A program made the translations under genes and the position numbers. The notes beneath the pieces were generated by a model, which did not search any database, was not told where the DNA came from, and saw only the letters and a list, made by a program, of their open reading frames with translations. Positions 12,148 to 22,640 of a DNA stretch of 40,596 nucleotides are shown here, piece after piece (the stretch's first letter is position 1; every line of letters begins with the position of its first letter). This DNA is from Acetobacteraceae bacterium. Its GTDB lineage: Bacteria; Pseudomonadota; Alphaproteobacteria; Acetobacterales; Acetobacteraceae. The stretch is from positions 1-40,596 of the forward strand of contig DAHWFB010000002.1 of assembly GCA_027326105.1 (NCBI GenBank), in the 5' to 3' direction.

Positions 12148-12663
12148 ATGGACCTCAAGGCGCACATCCGGGGCATCCCGGATTTTCCCAAGCCGGGCAT
12201 CTTCTTCTACGACATCTCCACCCTGCTCCGGCACGGCCCGGCCTGGGGCGAGGCGGTGCGACAGATGGCCGAGCGGGTCGCGCCCTACCGCCCCGATCTG
12301 CTCGCCGGGGTCGAATCCCGCGGCTTCCTGATGGCCGCCCCGCTCGCCTGCCAGCTCGGCTGCGGCTTCATCATGTTGCGAAAACGCGGCAAGCTGCCCG
12401 GCGCCACCCTTGGCCACGACTATGCGCTGGAATACGGCTCCGACCGGATCGAAATGCAGGAGGATGCGGTGAGCCCGGGCGATCGGGTCGTCATCGTCGA
12501 TGATCTGCTCGCAACCGGCGGCACGCTCGCCGCCGGCGCCGCCCTGTTGCGCGCTGCCGGCGCCACCGTCCCCGCCGCCGCGGTGCTGATCGAACTGGCC
12601 TTTCTCGAAGGCCGCCGGCGGCTCGACGTGCCATGCGAAGCCCTGCTCCGCTACGAGCAATAG
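12148..12663 (+). CDS. apt: Adenine phosphoribosyltransferase
   Basis: Salvages adenine to AMP using PRPP. The 171-aa product is of normal length. It starts with [20 protein letters not shown], a typical Apt N-terminus. It has the ESRGF motif near residue 56, RKRGKLPG, the family loop [13 protein letters not shown], and the PRPP-binding motif [13 protein letters not shown] at 114-126. It lies 46 bp after the methyltransferase gene. The 3' end overlaps the next gene by 31 bp in another frame. Confidence 0.95.
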   Translation: MDLKAHIRGIPDFPKPGIFFYDISTLLRHGPAWGEAVRQMAERVAPYRPDLLAGVESRGFLMAAPLACQLGCGFIMLRKRGKLPGATLGHDYALEYGSDRIEMQEDAVSPGDRVVIVDDLLATGGTLAAGAALLRAAGATVPAAAVLIELAFLEGRRRLDVPCEALLRYEQ

Positions 12664-13745
12664 CCCCGGCGAAGCCGGGCGGGCTCGGTCGCCGCGGCCT
12701 GCTCGCCGCCGCCGCCACGCTGGCGCTCCCCGCCGCGCCGGGGTTCGCGGCTCCCGCCCGGGCCCCCGCGCTGCCGGTCCATCCTTTCCCCCATGGTGCG
12801 CAACTGCTGCTCGCCGGGCCGCCGCGCGGCCTGCTCGATGCCTGGAGCCTCCTGCTCGCCCCAGCGCTGCGCGGGGCCATCCCGCCCGGTCCTCCCATCA
12901 TCCGCCATCTGCTCGGCGGGCGTGATGGGGTCACCGCCGCCAACCGCTTCGCCGCCGTCCTGGCCCCGGCCGGGGAGACCCTGCTGATGATGCCGGGGGA
13001 GGCCGCGCGCGCCTGGGCGGTGGGCGATCCGCGGGTGCACTACGAGGTCGGGCATTGGGTGCCCCTGCTCGCCGCGACCACCCCTGGCGTGCTGGTCGGG
13101 CGCGATGGCGCGGTGCTGCGGGCGGGGCGCCGCCTCACCCTCGCCGCCGCCACGCCGGTGGGCGCCGATCTCGCCGCCTTTCTCGCCCTCGAGCTGCTCG
13201 GCGTCGCCGCCGCGCCGCTGTTCGGCCTCGCCACCCCGGCCGCGCGCCGCGCCGCCTTTCTCCATCGCGCCGCCGATCTGGTGTTCCTCACCGGGCCAGG
13301 CGTGCCGGCGCAGCTCGCCGCCCTGGCGCGCGTGGGCGGGCGGGCGCTGTTCAGCCTTGGCGCTCCCACCGCGACCGGCGAGCCGGGGCGCGACCCGCTG
13401 CTGCCTCGGCTCCCCTCGGTCGGCGAGCTCTACCTGGAGCGCACCGGCCATCTTCCCTCCGGTCCCTTCGCGGCCGCGTTCGCGGCGATGGCGGCGGCGA
13501 GCCGGCTCGCCTTCGGCCTCGCCCTGCCCGGCCTCACGCCGGCCGCCCTGGTCGCCCTCTGGCGCCTTGCTGCGAGCGCGGCCGCCGCCGCGCCGGCGCT
13601 CGCCGCCGCCGCCCATCACCAGGACCTGCGCCTCGCCGTCGGCCCGCTGGCGATCGCCGAGATGGCCCCGCTCGCCGCCTCGACGCAGGCGCTTCTCGCG
13701 CTGCGCCATTTCCTCGCCGCCCGCCTCGGCTGGCATCCGCGCTGA
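12633..13745 (+). CDS. Secreted protein, distantly TctC/Bug-like
   Basis: A 370-aa protein with a probable Tat-type signal peptide: twin arginines in GRRGLL near residue 20, then an Ala/Leu-rich stretch ending in APGFA. The mature part has weak similarity in layout to tripartite-tricarboxylate (Bug/TctC) periplasmic binding proteins. An early segment ([18 protein letters not shown]) resembles the Bug pattern that precedes the ligand loop. LPSVGELYL and a C-terminal helix that could match the last Bug helix also fit. I could not identify the ligand, and composition is extremely Ala/Leu/Pro rich, so the family call is tentative. The ATG at 12633 overlaps the apt end by 31 bp; no strong ribosome-binding site is visible. 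Confidence 0.7.
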   Translation: MRSPAPLRAIAPAKPGGLGRRGLLAAAATLALPAAPGFAAPARAPALPVHPFPHGAQLLLAGPPRGLLDAWSLLLAPALRGAIPPGPPIIRHLLGGRDGVTAANRFAAVLAPAGETLLMMPGEAARAWAVGDPRVHYEVGHWVPLLAATTPGVLVGRDGAVLRAGRRLTLAAATPVGADLAAFLALELLGVAAAPLFGLATPAARRAAFLHRAADLVFLTGPGVPAQLAALARVGGRALFSLGAPTATGEPGRDPLLPRLPSVGELYLERTGHLPSGPFAAAFAAMAAASRLAFGLALPGLTPAALVALWRLAASAAAAAPALAAAAHHQDLRLAVGPLAIAEMAPLAASTQALLALRHFLAARLGWHPR

Positions 13746-13807
13746 AGCGACGCGGCGGGGCACGCCGAAGCTTGCCCGGTGCCACCCGTCAACCTCGGGT
13801 TAAGCAA

Positions 13808-13824
13808 TTGGCAGGAAACTCGCT
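13808..13824 (+). promoter_or_regulatory. Candidate sigma-54 promoter
   Basis: TTGGCAGGAAACTCGCT matches the sigma-54 consensus YTGGCACGrNNNTTGCW at 15 of 17 positions when the three N are counted. The invariant GG (13810-13811) and GC (13822-13823) are separated by exactly 10 bases. A transcript would begin near 13835, about 88 nt before the ATG of the FlaG-like gene. Sigma-54 commonly drives flagellar genes in alphaproteobacteria, which agrees with the downstream product. It would need an enhancer-binding activator such as FlbD, which is not in the window. Confidence 0.6.
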
Positions 13825-13922
13825 CGGACTCAGAAAGAGCCCCGTCCGACGCGCCAAGACGGCACCGCTCGTTTCACGGATCCCGCCGAACGTGGCTGGA
13901 GCGAGAGATCAAAAGGCGCACC

Positions 13923-14327
13923 ATGCCCGACCCGATTTCCTTCCCAATCTCCGCCGTGGCCCCGCCTGCCGCAGTCACCTCCCACGCGCCCGCCGCGGCC
14001 GCCGCCGCCGCCGCCCATGGCCCACCCGTTCCTAGCCCCGCCGCCCAGGCTGCGGGAGACGCCGCCCGCCCCAATCCCACCGTCTATCTCGACCCCAAGC
14101 TCGGGATCGTGGTGATCGAACTGCGCGACAATGCGGGGAAGGTGACGAACTCGATCCCCTCGGAGCGGCTCCTCCAGGCCTATCGCAGCGGCCTGCAGAA
14201 TCCGCCGCCCGCCGCGCTCGCCGCCGCCGCCGCGGCGGCCCCCGCCGGCGTGGTTACCACGCCCATGGCGCAGACGGTCCGCCCCGTAGCCAGCCGGCCA
14301 TCGCCGCCGCCGACACCCAAGGTCTGA
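13923..14327 (+). CDS. FlaG-like small protein
   Basis: A 134-aa protein with a low-complexity Ala/Pro N-terminal half (about 1-50) and a compact domain at 52-90 (PTVYLDPKLGIVVIELRD, then AGKVTNSIPSERLLQAYRSG). This follows the FlaG pattern: a beta strand, D..G..VV...D...G.V..IPSE..L. FlaG proteins are linked to flagellin/filament-length control, but the molecular role is poorly defined. The C-terminal tail is again Ala/Pro rich. Start: ATG at 13923 with AAAGG about 9 bases upstream; the longer frame from 13779 runs through the sigma-54-type promoter leader and is unlikely. No other flagellar gene is nearby. Confidence 0.75.
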   Translation: MPDPISFPISAVAPPAAVTSHAPAAAAAAAAHGPPVPSPAAQAAGDAARPNPTVYLDPKLGIVVIELRDNAGKVTNSIPSERLLQAYRSGLQNPPPAALAAAAAAAPAGVVTTPMAQTVRPVASRPSPPPTPKV

Positions 14328-14390
14328 CGTCCGAGCAGGGGCGGTCGGCGCGCATCTGGACCGCGGCGCGGCCGGCGGCTATGGGGCCGC

Positions 14391-15926
14391 ATGTCCGATC
14401 TGATCCCCGTCCGCCGTGCCCTGCTCTCGGCCTTCGACAAGAGCGGCCTCGTTCCCTTCGCGCGCGTCCTGGCCGGGCAAGGGGTCGAGATCGTCTCCAC
14501 GGGAGGTTCCGCCCGCGCCCTGCGTGAGGCCGGGATCGCGGTGACCGATGTTGCCGCCGTTACCGGCTTTCCCGAGATTCTCGGCGGGCGGGTGAAGACG
14601 CTTTCCCCCGCGATCCACGGCGGCATCCTCGCCCGCCGCGACGACCCCACCGACCAGGCCGAAGCGGCGGCGCAGGGGATCGCGCCGATCGATCTCGTCG
14701 CCGTCACCCTCTATCCCTTCGAGGCGACGGTGGCTTCCGGCGCGGATGAGGCGGAGGTGGTGGAGAATATCGACATCGGCGGGCCGGCGCTGATCCGCGC
14801 CGCGGCCAAGAACCATGCGTTCGTCGTCGTGCTGACCGAGCCCGCCCAGTATGCGGCGGTGGCCGATGCACTCGCTGCCGAGGGTGGCACCCGTCTTGCG
14901 CTGCGCCGCGGTCTCGCCGCCGCCGCCTTTGCCCGCACCGCCGCCTACGACGCGGCGATCGCCGCCTGGGCCGCGGCGCGCGAGGGTGAAAGCTTTCCCG
15001 AACGGCTGGTGGTGGCGGCGACTCGCCGGCAGAGCCTGCGCTATGGCGAGAACCCCCACCAGCGCGCCGCCTTCTACGCTACCGGAGGCGGGCTCGCGGA
15101 CGCCGTGCAGGTCCAGGGCAAGGAACTTTCGTACAACAATCTCAACGACCTCGACGCAGCCCTGGCGGCGGTGTCGGCGTTCGCCGAACCGGCGGTGGTG
15201 ATCGTCAAGCACGCCAACCCGTGCGGGGTGGCGACCGGGCCGGATGTGGCGGCGGCCTGGCAGCGCGCGCTCGCCTGCGACCCGGTGAGCGCGTTCGGCG
15301 GCATCGTCGCCCTCAACCGCGCGCTCGATGCCAGGGCGGCCGCGGCGATCGGCGGCATCTTCACCGAGGCGATCATCGCCCCCGCGGCGGACGAGGCGGC
15401 ACGCGCGGTGCTCGCCGCCAAGCGCAACCTCCGCCTGCTTCTCGGCGCGACGGCGCCGGGGACGGGGCCGGTGCTGCGCAGCATCGCCGGCGGACTCCTG
15501 GTCCAGACGGCGGACGATTTCACCGTCGGCCCCGCCGACCTTGCGGTGGTCACCCGGCGCGTGCCGACAGCAACCGAGACGGCGGACCTGCTGTTTGCCT
15601 TCCGCGTCGCCAAGCACGTGAAATCCAACGCCATCGTGCTCGCGCGCGGCGGCGCCACCGTGGGCATCGGGGCGGGGCAGATGAGCCGGGTCGATGCCGC
15701 CCGCATCGCCGCGCTGAAGGCGCAGGATGCCGGCCTCGCCGGTCCCTGCGTCGCCGCCTCGGATGCGTTCTTCCCCTTCGCCGACGGGCTCGCAGCGGTG
15801 ATCGCCGCCGGGGCGCGGGCGGTGATCCAGCCCGGCGGGTCGCTGCGCGATGCCGAGGTGATCGCGGCGGCGGACGCGGCCGGCATTGCCATGGTGTTCA
15901 CCGGCAAGCGCCACTTCCGCCACTAG
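14391..15926 (+). CDS. purH: Bifunctional AICAR transformylase / IMP cyclohydrolase
   Basis: Catalyses the last two steps of IMP synthesis: formylation of AICAR with 10-formyl-THF, then ring closure. The 511-aa protein has an N-terminal MGS-like cyclohydrolase domain ([51 protein letters not shown]). The C-terminal transformylase domain has catalytic K273-H274 in [10 protein letters not shown], preceded by [14 protein letters not shown]. Near the end, [20 protein letters not shown] and the terminal GKRHFRH are characteristic. It ends 8 bp from the convergent MOSC gene. A 5-bp dyad (CTAGC/GCTAG, 15923-15938) spans both stop codons. Confidence 0.97.
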   Translation: MSDLIPVRRALLSAFDKSGLVPFARVLAGQGVEIVSTGGSARALREAGIAVTDVAAVTGFPEILGGRVKTLSPAIHGGILARRDDPTDQAEAAAQGIAPIDLVAVTLYPFEATVASGADEAEVVENIDIGGPALIRAAAKNHAFVVVLTEPAQYAAVADALAAEGGTRLALRRGLAAAAFARTAAYDAAIAAWAAAREGESFPERLVVAATRRQSLRYGENPHQRAAFYATGGGLADAVQVQGKELSYNNLNDLDAALAAVSAFAEPAVVIVKHANPCGVATGPDVAAAWQRALACDPVSAFGGIVALNRALDARAAAAIGGIFTEAIIAPAADEAARAVLAAKRNLRLLLGATAPGTGPVLRSIAGGLLVQTADDFTVGPADLAVVTRRVPTATETADLLFAFRVAKHVKSNAIVLARGGATVGIGAGQMSRVDAARIAALKAQDAGLAGPCVAASDAFFPFADGLAAVIAAGARAVIQPGGSLRDAEVIAAADAAGIAMVFTGKRHFRH

Positions 15927-15934
15927 CAGAGCGG

Positions 15935-16687
15935 CTAGAGCAGCGCCAAGCCGTCTCCCACGGCGACCTCGCCCGCCTCCTCCACCGTGGCGTGCACCCC
16001 GAGATCCGAGTGGCCGTAGTGGGCGCGCAGTTCGGCGACGGGGTCGGCGTCGCGTTCGGCGGTCTCGGGGTTGACCTCGGTCGCCGGGCAGCGGGTGATG
16101 GTCTTGAACACGCCAAGGATCGCGGTGCCGAGGCGGAGCCGTCGCCCGACCCACGCCAGTTCCGCGAAGGGCGGCAGGCCGGAAAAATAGACGTTGGCAC
16201 GGAACCGGTGGAGCGAGCGGGGGGCACCCACGCGGGCTTCGAGATCGCGCAGGCTGGCGAGGTTGATCAGGCTCACCCCCTTGCGCTTCTGGTCAGTGAA
16301 GGCGTGGCCGGGAACGTGGAAAAAGCGCGGCTGCCCGCGCGCCTGCGCCCCCATGAAGCGGGTGAGGAAGGCACCGATCCGCTCCCGCCCACCGGCGTCG
16401 AGCGCATCCTCCTCGATTCCCTCGCCCGAAGGGAGGGCGAGTGCGAGCCGCCCGGTGGCGGGCTCGAAGCGCGCGGTAACGGCGGCGGCGGCGGCGTTCT
16501 TCATCAGGCAGAGGAAATTCTGCTTGGCCAGGAAGCGCGGCGCGGCGGGGTCGAACGGCGCATCCCCCTGGGCGAGCGCGAACGCGCGGTCCCAGGGGAG
16601 GGTTTCGCCGGCGGCGAGTGGCGCCCGCGCCAGCGGCTCGGCGGTGAGCCCCTTGACCGGATAGCGAAACAGATGTTCGACCCGCAT
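15935..16687 (-). CDS. MOSC domain protein (N-terminal beta-barrel plus MOSC)
   Basis: A 250-aa protein with the MOSC N-terminal beta-barrel ([29 protein letters not shown]) followed by a MOSC domain. The conserved cysteine is C200 in [14 protein letters not shown] proteins handle sulfur carried on molybdenum cofactor or, in the YcbX type, reduce N-hydroxylated compounds. This one resembles the YcbX/mARC type without the fused ferredoxin domain. Start ATG at 16687 has a GGGGG tract about 9 bases upstream. It is divergent from clpB and convergent with purH, so it is probably monocistronic. Confidence 0.88.
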   Translation of the reverse strand: MRVEHLFRYPVKGLTAEPLARAPLAAGETLPWDRAFALAQGDAPFDPAAPRFLAKQNFLCLMKNAAAAAVTARFEPATGRLALALPSGEGIEEDALDAGGRERIGAFLTRFMGAQARGQPRFFHVPGHAFTDQKRKGVSLINLASLRDLEARVGAPRSLHRFRANVYFSGLPPFAELAWVGRRLRLGTAILGVFKTITRCPATEVNPETAERDADPVAELRAHYGHSDLGVHATVEEAGEVAVGDGLALL

Positions 16688-16700
16688 CCGTACGATCCCC

Positions 16701-16729
16701 CTTGAGCGTGCCCGCCGGCTCTACCATGT
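16701..16729 (+). promoter_or_regulatory. Candidate heat-shock (RpoH) promoter of clpB
   Basis: CTTGAGC at 16701-16707, 14 bases of spacer, then TACCATGT at 16722-16729. Against the sigma-32 consensus CTTGAAA-N13-15-CCCCATNT this is 5/7 and 6/8 with correct spacing. A start near 16736 would give a leader of about 70 nt before clpB. clpB is a standard RpoH target, which supports the reading. Confidence 0.5.
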
Positions 16730-16806
16730 TTCTGGGCGAAGGGCGCGCCCGTTGCCGCAGGCGGGACGGGGGTGCGCTGGTCGCCTACGAGAAGGGACAG
16801 AAGCAC

Positions 16807-19389
<2,583 letters not shown>

Positions 19390-19422
19390 GGCGACCGCAA
19401 CCGGAAGCAAGCAGGGGGGAGG

Positions 19423-19442
19423 CCGGGGCCTGAAGGCCCCGG
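19423..19442. terminator. Bidirectional hairpin between clpB and the ABC operon
   Basis: CCGGGGCC (19423-19430), loop TGAA, GGCCCCGG (19435-19442): a perfect 8-bp GC stem between two convergent genes. No T-run follows on either side, so it may need Rho or merely pause polymerase. Confidence 0.45.
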
Positions 19443-19452
19443 ACCCCCGGAT

Positions 19453-20238
19453 TCAGCTGTTGCCGGCGGCCTCGCGTTCGCGGCGCAGGCGGTATTCGCG
19501 GCGGACGATGTCGAGCAGTTCGGGCACTGGGGTTTCCTTGGCGCGGCCGGTGAAGGTGACTTCGCCATGCTGCATCATCATCACCCGGTCGCAGATTTCC
19601 AGCACCTGCGCGTAATTGTGGGCAATCATGATGAGCGAGATGTCGCCGCGCTTGCGCAGCCGCTCGATGAGATCGATGATCAGGCCGGCCTCGCGTGCGC
19701 CCATCGCGGCGAGCGGTTCGTCGAGCAGCAGGATCTTGGCGTTGGAATAGACCGCGCGCGCTACCGCTACCGCCTGGCGCTGCCCGCCGGAGAGACGTGC
19801 TACCTCTTCATCGACCGAGCGGATGTCCACCCCGATGTCATCGAGCGCCTCGCGCGCGCGCCGGCGCATTTCGCGGTGGTTCAGCAGCCGGAACGGACCG
19901 CGGAGCAGCGGCTCGCGGTTGAGGAACATGTTGTGATAGATGCTGAGGCTGTTGATCAGTGCGAGATCCTGATAGACGCACTCGATCCCGAGTTCGCGCG
20001 CGTGATCGACCGAGCGTAGCGCCACCTCCTGGCCGCGGACGAAGAGTTTGCCCGCGGTCTGTTGGTGGTAGCCGGTGATGATCTTGATCAGGGTGGATTT
20101 GCCTGCCCCGTTGTCACCGAGGATGCCGAGCATCTCGCCCGGCGCAAGGGTGAGCGATACGCCGTTCAGCGCGGTGATCGAGCCGAACCGTTTGACGATG
20201 CTCTCCGCGCGCAGCGCCTCTGCCGGGGGTGCGCTCAT
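19453..20238 (-). CDS. Sugar ABC transporter ATP-binding protein (FrcA-like)
   Basis: Nucleotide-binding subunit that powers uptake of a monosaccharide-type ligand (CUT2 family). It is a single-domain protein of 261 aa, as in Sinorhizobium FrcA, not the duplicated RbsA/MglA type. Walker A is GDNGAGKST at 41-49, the signature is LSGGQ at 149-153 and Walker B is ILLLDEP at 169-175. The ATG overlaps the permease stop (ATGA), so the two are coupled. Last gene of the SBP-permease-ATPase operon. The ligand cannot be read from the sequence. Confidence 0.93.
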   Translation of the reverse strand: MSAPPAEALRAESIVKRFGSITALNGVSLTLAPGEMLGILGDNGAGKSTLIKIITGYHQQTAGKLFVRGQEVALRSVDHARELGIECVYQDLALINSLSIYHNMFLNREPLLRGPFRLLNHREMRRRAREALDDIGVDIRSVDEEVARLSGGQRQAVAVARAVYSNAKILLLDEPLAAMGAREAGLIIDLIERLRKRGDISLIMIAHNYAQVLEICDRVMMMQHGEVTFTGRAKETPVPELLDIVRREYRLRREREAAGNS

Positions 20239-21242
20239 TTCCTGCCTCCCGCGCCGCGCAGTTTGGCGAGCCGCACGTTGGAGATCATCGCCACCAGGAT
20301 GGCGCCGCCGATGATCATGTCGAACGTGAAGGCGTTGATGCCCTGCAGGGTGAAGCCATCCTGGAGGATGCCGAGCACCAGCGCGCCGACGAAGCCGCCG
20401 AGGATGGTGCCCGAACCGCCGGCGAGCGAGGTGCCGCCGATCACGCCGGAGGCGACGGCGAGAAACATCACCGTCGTGCCGCCGGCGAGCGGATCGGTCG
20501 AGCCGATGCGGAAGGCCTCGATGATGCCGGTGAACCCGCCGAGCACGCTGGTCAGCATGAAATTGCCGATGCGCAGGCGGTCGACGTTGATGCCGGCCTC
20601 ACTGGCGCCGACGGTATTGCCGCCCAGGGCGATGGTGTGCAGCCCCCAGCGGGTGTGGCGCAGGACGATGTGCATCAGCAGGACCACCGCGAGCGCCCAG
20701 AGAATTTCCGAATAGCCCCAGGCGCCCATCACCGCGGCGAAGATCGGGCTGCCCGGGGTGGTGACCGGAAAGCCGCGCGAGATGGTGAGAGTCAGCCCGT
20801 TGAGGATGAAAAGCATGCCCAGCGTAGTGACGAAGGAGGGAACCTCGAGGCGGACGCTGATGAAGCCGTTGACGAAGCCGATCGCCGCGCACACCATCAG
20901 TGCGGCGACGATGGCGAGCGGCAGCGGCAGGCCGGCCTGATAGGCGAAATTCATCAGGAACGGCGCCATCGCGTAGAGATTGCCGACCGAAAGATCGATC
21001 TCGCCGCAGATCAGCAGCATGATCTCGCCGCAACCGATGATCACCCAGGCGGCGATGAACTGCGAGAGCGTCTGCAGATTGTCGTTGCTGATGAAGTTGG
21101 CGTTGACGATCCAGAAATAGAGGCCGAGCACCACCGCGACGATGATGATGCCCGCCTCCCGCCAGAGGAGGAAGGCGTGGACCAGGTTGCCGGAACCCAG
21201 ACGCTTTGCGGCGATGGTGCCGCTCGACGAGTGTGCCGCCAC
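20235..21242 (-). CDS. Sugar ABC transporter permease (RbsC/FrcC family)
   Basis: Inner-membrane permease of a CUT2 sugar importer, 335 aa, with about 8-10 hydrophobic segments (for example AGIIIVAVVLGLYFWIVNAN, IIGCGEIMLLICGEIDLSVG, VTTLGMLFILNGLTL). The BPD_transp_2 signature ICGEIDLSVGNLYAM is intact, as are ALGGNTVGASEAGINVDRLR and SGVIGGTSLAGGSGTILG. The GTG start at 21242 has AGGAGG 6 bases upstream. It lies 33 bp after the binding-protein gene and overlaps the ATPase gene by 4 bp. Confidence 0.93.
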   Translation of the reverse strand: MAAHSSSGTIAAKRLGSGNLVHAFLLWREAGIIIVAVVLGLYFWIVNANFISNDNLQTLSQFIAAWVIIGCGEIMLLICGEIDLSVGNLYAMAPFLMNFAYQAGLPLPLAIVAALMVCAAIGFVNGFISVRLEVPSFVTTLGMLFILNGLTLTISRGFPVTTPGSPIFAAVMGAWGYSEILWALAVVLLMHIVLRHTRWGLHTIALGGNTVGASEAGINVDRLRIGNFMLTSVLGGFTGIIEAFRIGSTDPLAGGTTVMFLAVASGVIGGTSLAGGSGTILGGFVGALVLGILQDGFTLQGINAFTFDMIIGGAILVAMISNVRLAKLRGAGGRK

Positions 21243-21275
21243 GCTCTTCCTCCTGCCGTTGCGACCCGGTTCTGC

Positions 21276-22361
21276 TCAGATCGCGCCGCTGTGGGGGACG
21301 ATCTGCGGGCTCGCCGCACTTCCCTCGTAGCGGGTGTGGGTGGTGAGATACGGCTTCACCGCCGCCTTGGTGACGAACTTGAGCCCGGTGTTGATCTCGG
21401 CGGGTCCGACCAGGCCGCCCGACGCCTTCCACAGGAACATTTCCATCACCGTGTAGAAGCCCTGCAGATAGGGCTGCTGGTCGATGGTGAAGTCGAGATG
21501 GCCCTCATTGATCATTTGCAGGGTCTTGGGCAGCAGGTCGAAGCCGCCGGCGTGCACGCCCTTCTTGGCCAGCCCGTATTCCTGCATCACCTCGCCGACG
21601 CCCTGGGTGCTGCCGGCGTCCACCGCGTACATGCCCTTCACGCTCTTGTTGCCGATATAGAAGGCCTTGATGATCGAAAGTTCGCCGTTCACCGTCGGCC
21701 CGCTCGCGATCTCCTTGACCGTGATCTTCTTGCCCGACTTCTTGATCGCGTCCGCCGCACCGTCGATGCGGGGCTGGATGTTGAGCTGGCCGGGCGTCGC
21801 GATGAACAGCGCGACGAGGCCGGAATCGACCGCGGCCACGATGCGCTGGCCCATCTGGAAGCCGGACTGGTAGAGATCCTGCCCGATATAGGCGAGCCGC
21901 TTGTTGCCGGCACCGGCGGGCGCGTCCGCGTTGTAGGAGAACACCGGAATCCCGGCGGCGAGTGCGCGGTCGGTCGGCGAGTTGAAACCCTTGGGATCGA
22001 CGATGGCGACCGCGATCGCATCCGCCTTGCCGGCGATGGCGGCGTTCATCGCATTCACCATCTCGGCGACGTTGGAGGTCTGCGAACCGGTCCACTGGTA
22101 GGAGCAGCCGAGCAGGGCGCAGGCATCATGGATGCCATAGACGGTGGGAACGAAGAACGGGTTGGTGGTGACGTGGTTGACGAACACGAACTTCCAGCTC
22201 GGATGGGCGGGGAACGGACCGGCAGCGGCGGCGTGTGCACCCCTGGCGCCGGCGGCGAGCGCGGCGGCGGCGGTGGCCATGCTTACCCCGTGCATCATCG
22301 CCCGCCGCGGCAGCCGGCGCGCCGCGACCTCGGCGGCCATCTCTTCGGTCTTGTCGGTCAT
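21276..22361 (-). CDS. Sugar ABC transporter periplasmic substrate-binding protein
   Basis: RbsB/FrcB-type (Peripla_BP_4) binding protein of 361 aa. The N-terminus is a long signal peptide with RRLPRR ahead of an Ala-rich core ending in ARGAHA, possibly Tat-dependent. Mature-domain landmarks: FVFVNHVTTNPFFVPTVYGI, ADAIAVAIVDPKG, GIPVFSYNADAP, YIGQDLYQSGFQMGQRI, GMYAVDAGSTQGVGEVMQE and FTIDQQPYLQGFYTV. ATG at 22361 has AGGAG 9 bases upstream. It is the first gene of the importer operon, divergent from the ROK regulator that probably controls it. Ligand unknown. Confidence 0.93.
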   Translation of the reverse strand: MTDKTEEMAAEVAARRLPRRAMMHGVSMATAAAALAAGARGAHAAAAGPFPAHPSWKFVFVNHVTTNPFFVPTVYGIHDACALLGCSYQWTGSQTSNVAEMVNAMNAAIAGKADAIAVAIVDPKGFNSPTDRALAAGIPVFSYNADAPAGAGNKRLAYIGQDLYQSGFQMGQRIVAAVDSGLVALFIATPGQLNIQPRIDGAADAIKKSGKKITVKEIASGPTVNGELSIIKAFYIGNKSVKGMYAVDAGSTQGVGEVMQEYGLAKKGVHAGGFDLLPKTLQMINEGHLDFTIDQQPYLQGFYTVMEMFLWKASGGLVGPAEINTGLKFVTKAAVKPYLTTHTRYEGSAASPQIVPHSGAI

Positions 22362-22640
22362 GGAAGCTCTCTCCTGGGTTGAGGGTGGGGGAGTTCACGA
22401 TGGGTGGGTTGACGGTTAGCGCCGCCGACGTGGCCGGCGCGAACGCCGGCCAACACGGATCCGCGCACGGCGGCCACGACGGCGCAAGCAACCGTCGGAG
22501 GGCGTGGGTACGGACCGGTTTCGCGAAAGCAAGTCCGGATGGTTTCCTCCACTGGCGCGGGTGCTGGGTGCAACCCTTGCGCCAATTCGTTTTACCTTAT
22601 AAGTAATATCTATAAGCCGCGGCCGGTCGAGTCAACAGAG
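22362..22640. promoter_or_regulatory. Divergent control region between sugar importer and ROK regulator
   Basis: A 279-bp gene-free region with an AT-rich core at 22587-22616 in GC-rich surroundings. It contains the perfect palindrome CTTATAAG (22596-22603) and a related CTATAAG (22610-22616), half-site candidates for the ROK regulator. For the importer (minus strand), TTGACT at 22635-22630 and TAGATA at 22612-22607 are 17 bp apart. That would give a leader of about 240 nt, which includes a 9-bp hairpin at 22431-22452. No equally good promoter is visible on the plus strand. Confidence 0.45.
22431..22452 (-). other. Stable 9-bp hairpin in the importer leader
   Basis: TGGCCGGCG (22431-22439) and CGCCGGCCA (22444-22452) pair perfectly around a 4-nt loop. 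In the minus-strand transcript the loop reads TTCG, a stabilising UUCG-type tetraloop. It lies about 70 nt upstream of the binding-protein start. Possible roles are leader stability or attenuation; no T-run follows. Confidence 0.4.

Noticed and set aside
13779-13922. N-terminal extension of the FlaG-like protein from an upstream ATG
   Set aside because: It would place coding sequence over the sigma-54-type element, has no similarity to the family and the ATG at 13923 has a better ribosome-binding site.
15923-15938. CTAGC/GCTAG dyad across the purH and MOSC stop codons
   Set aside because: Only 5 bp and largely a consequence of two facing TAG codons; too weak to call a terminator.
20229-22382. 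A 717-codon plus-strand frame over the sugar-importer genes
   Set aside because: Antisense shadow of three well-recognised ABC genes; rich in Asp/His/Gln with no recognisable motif.
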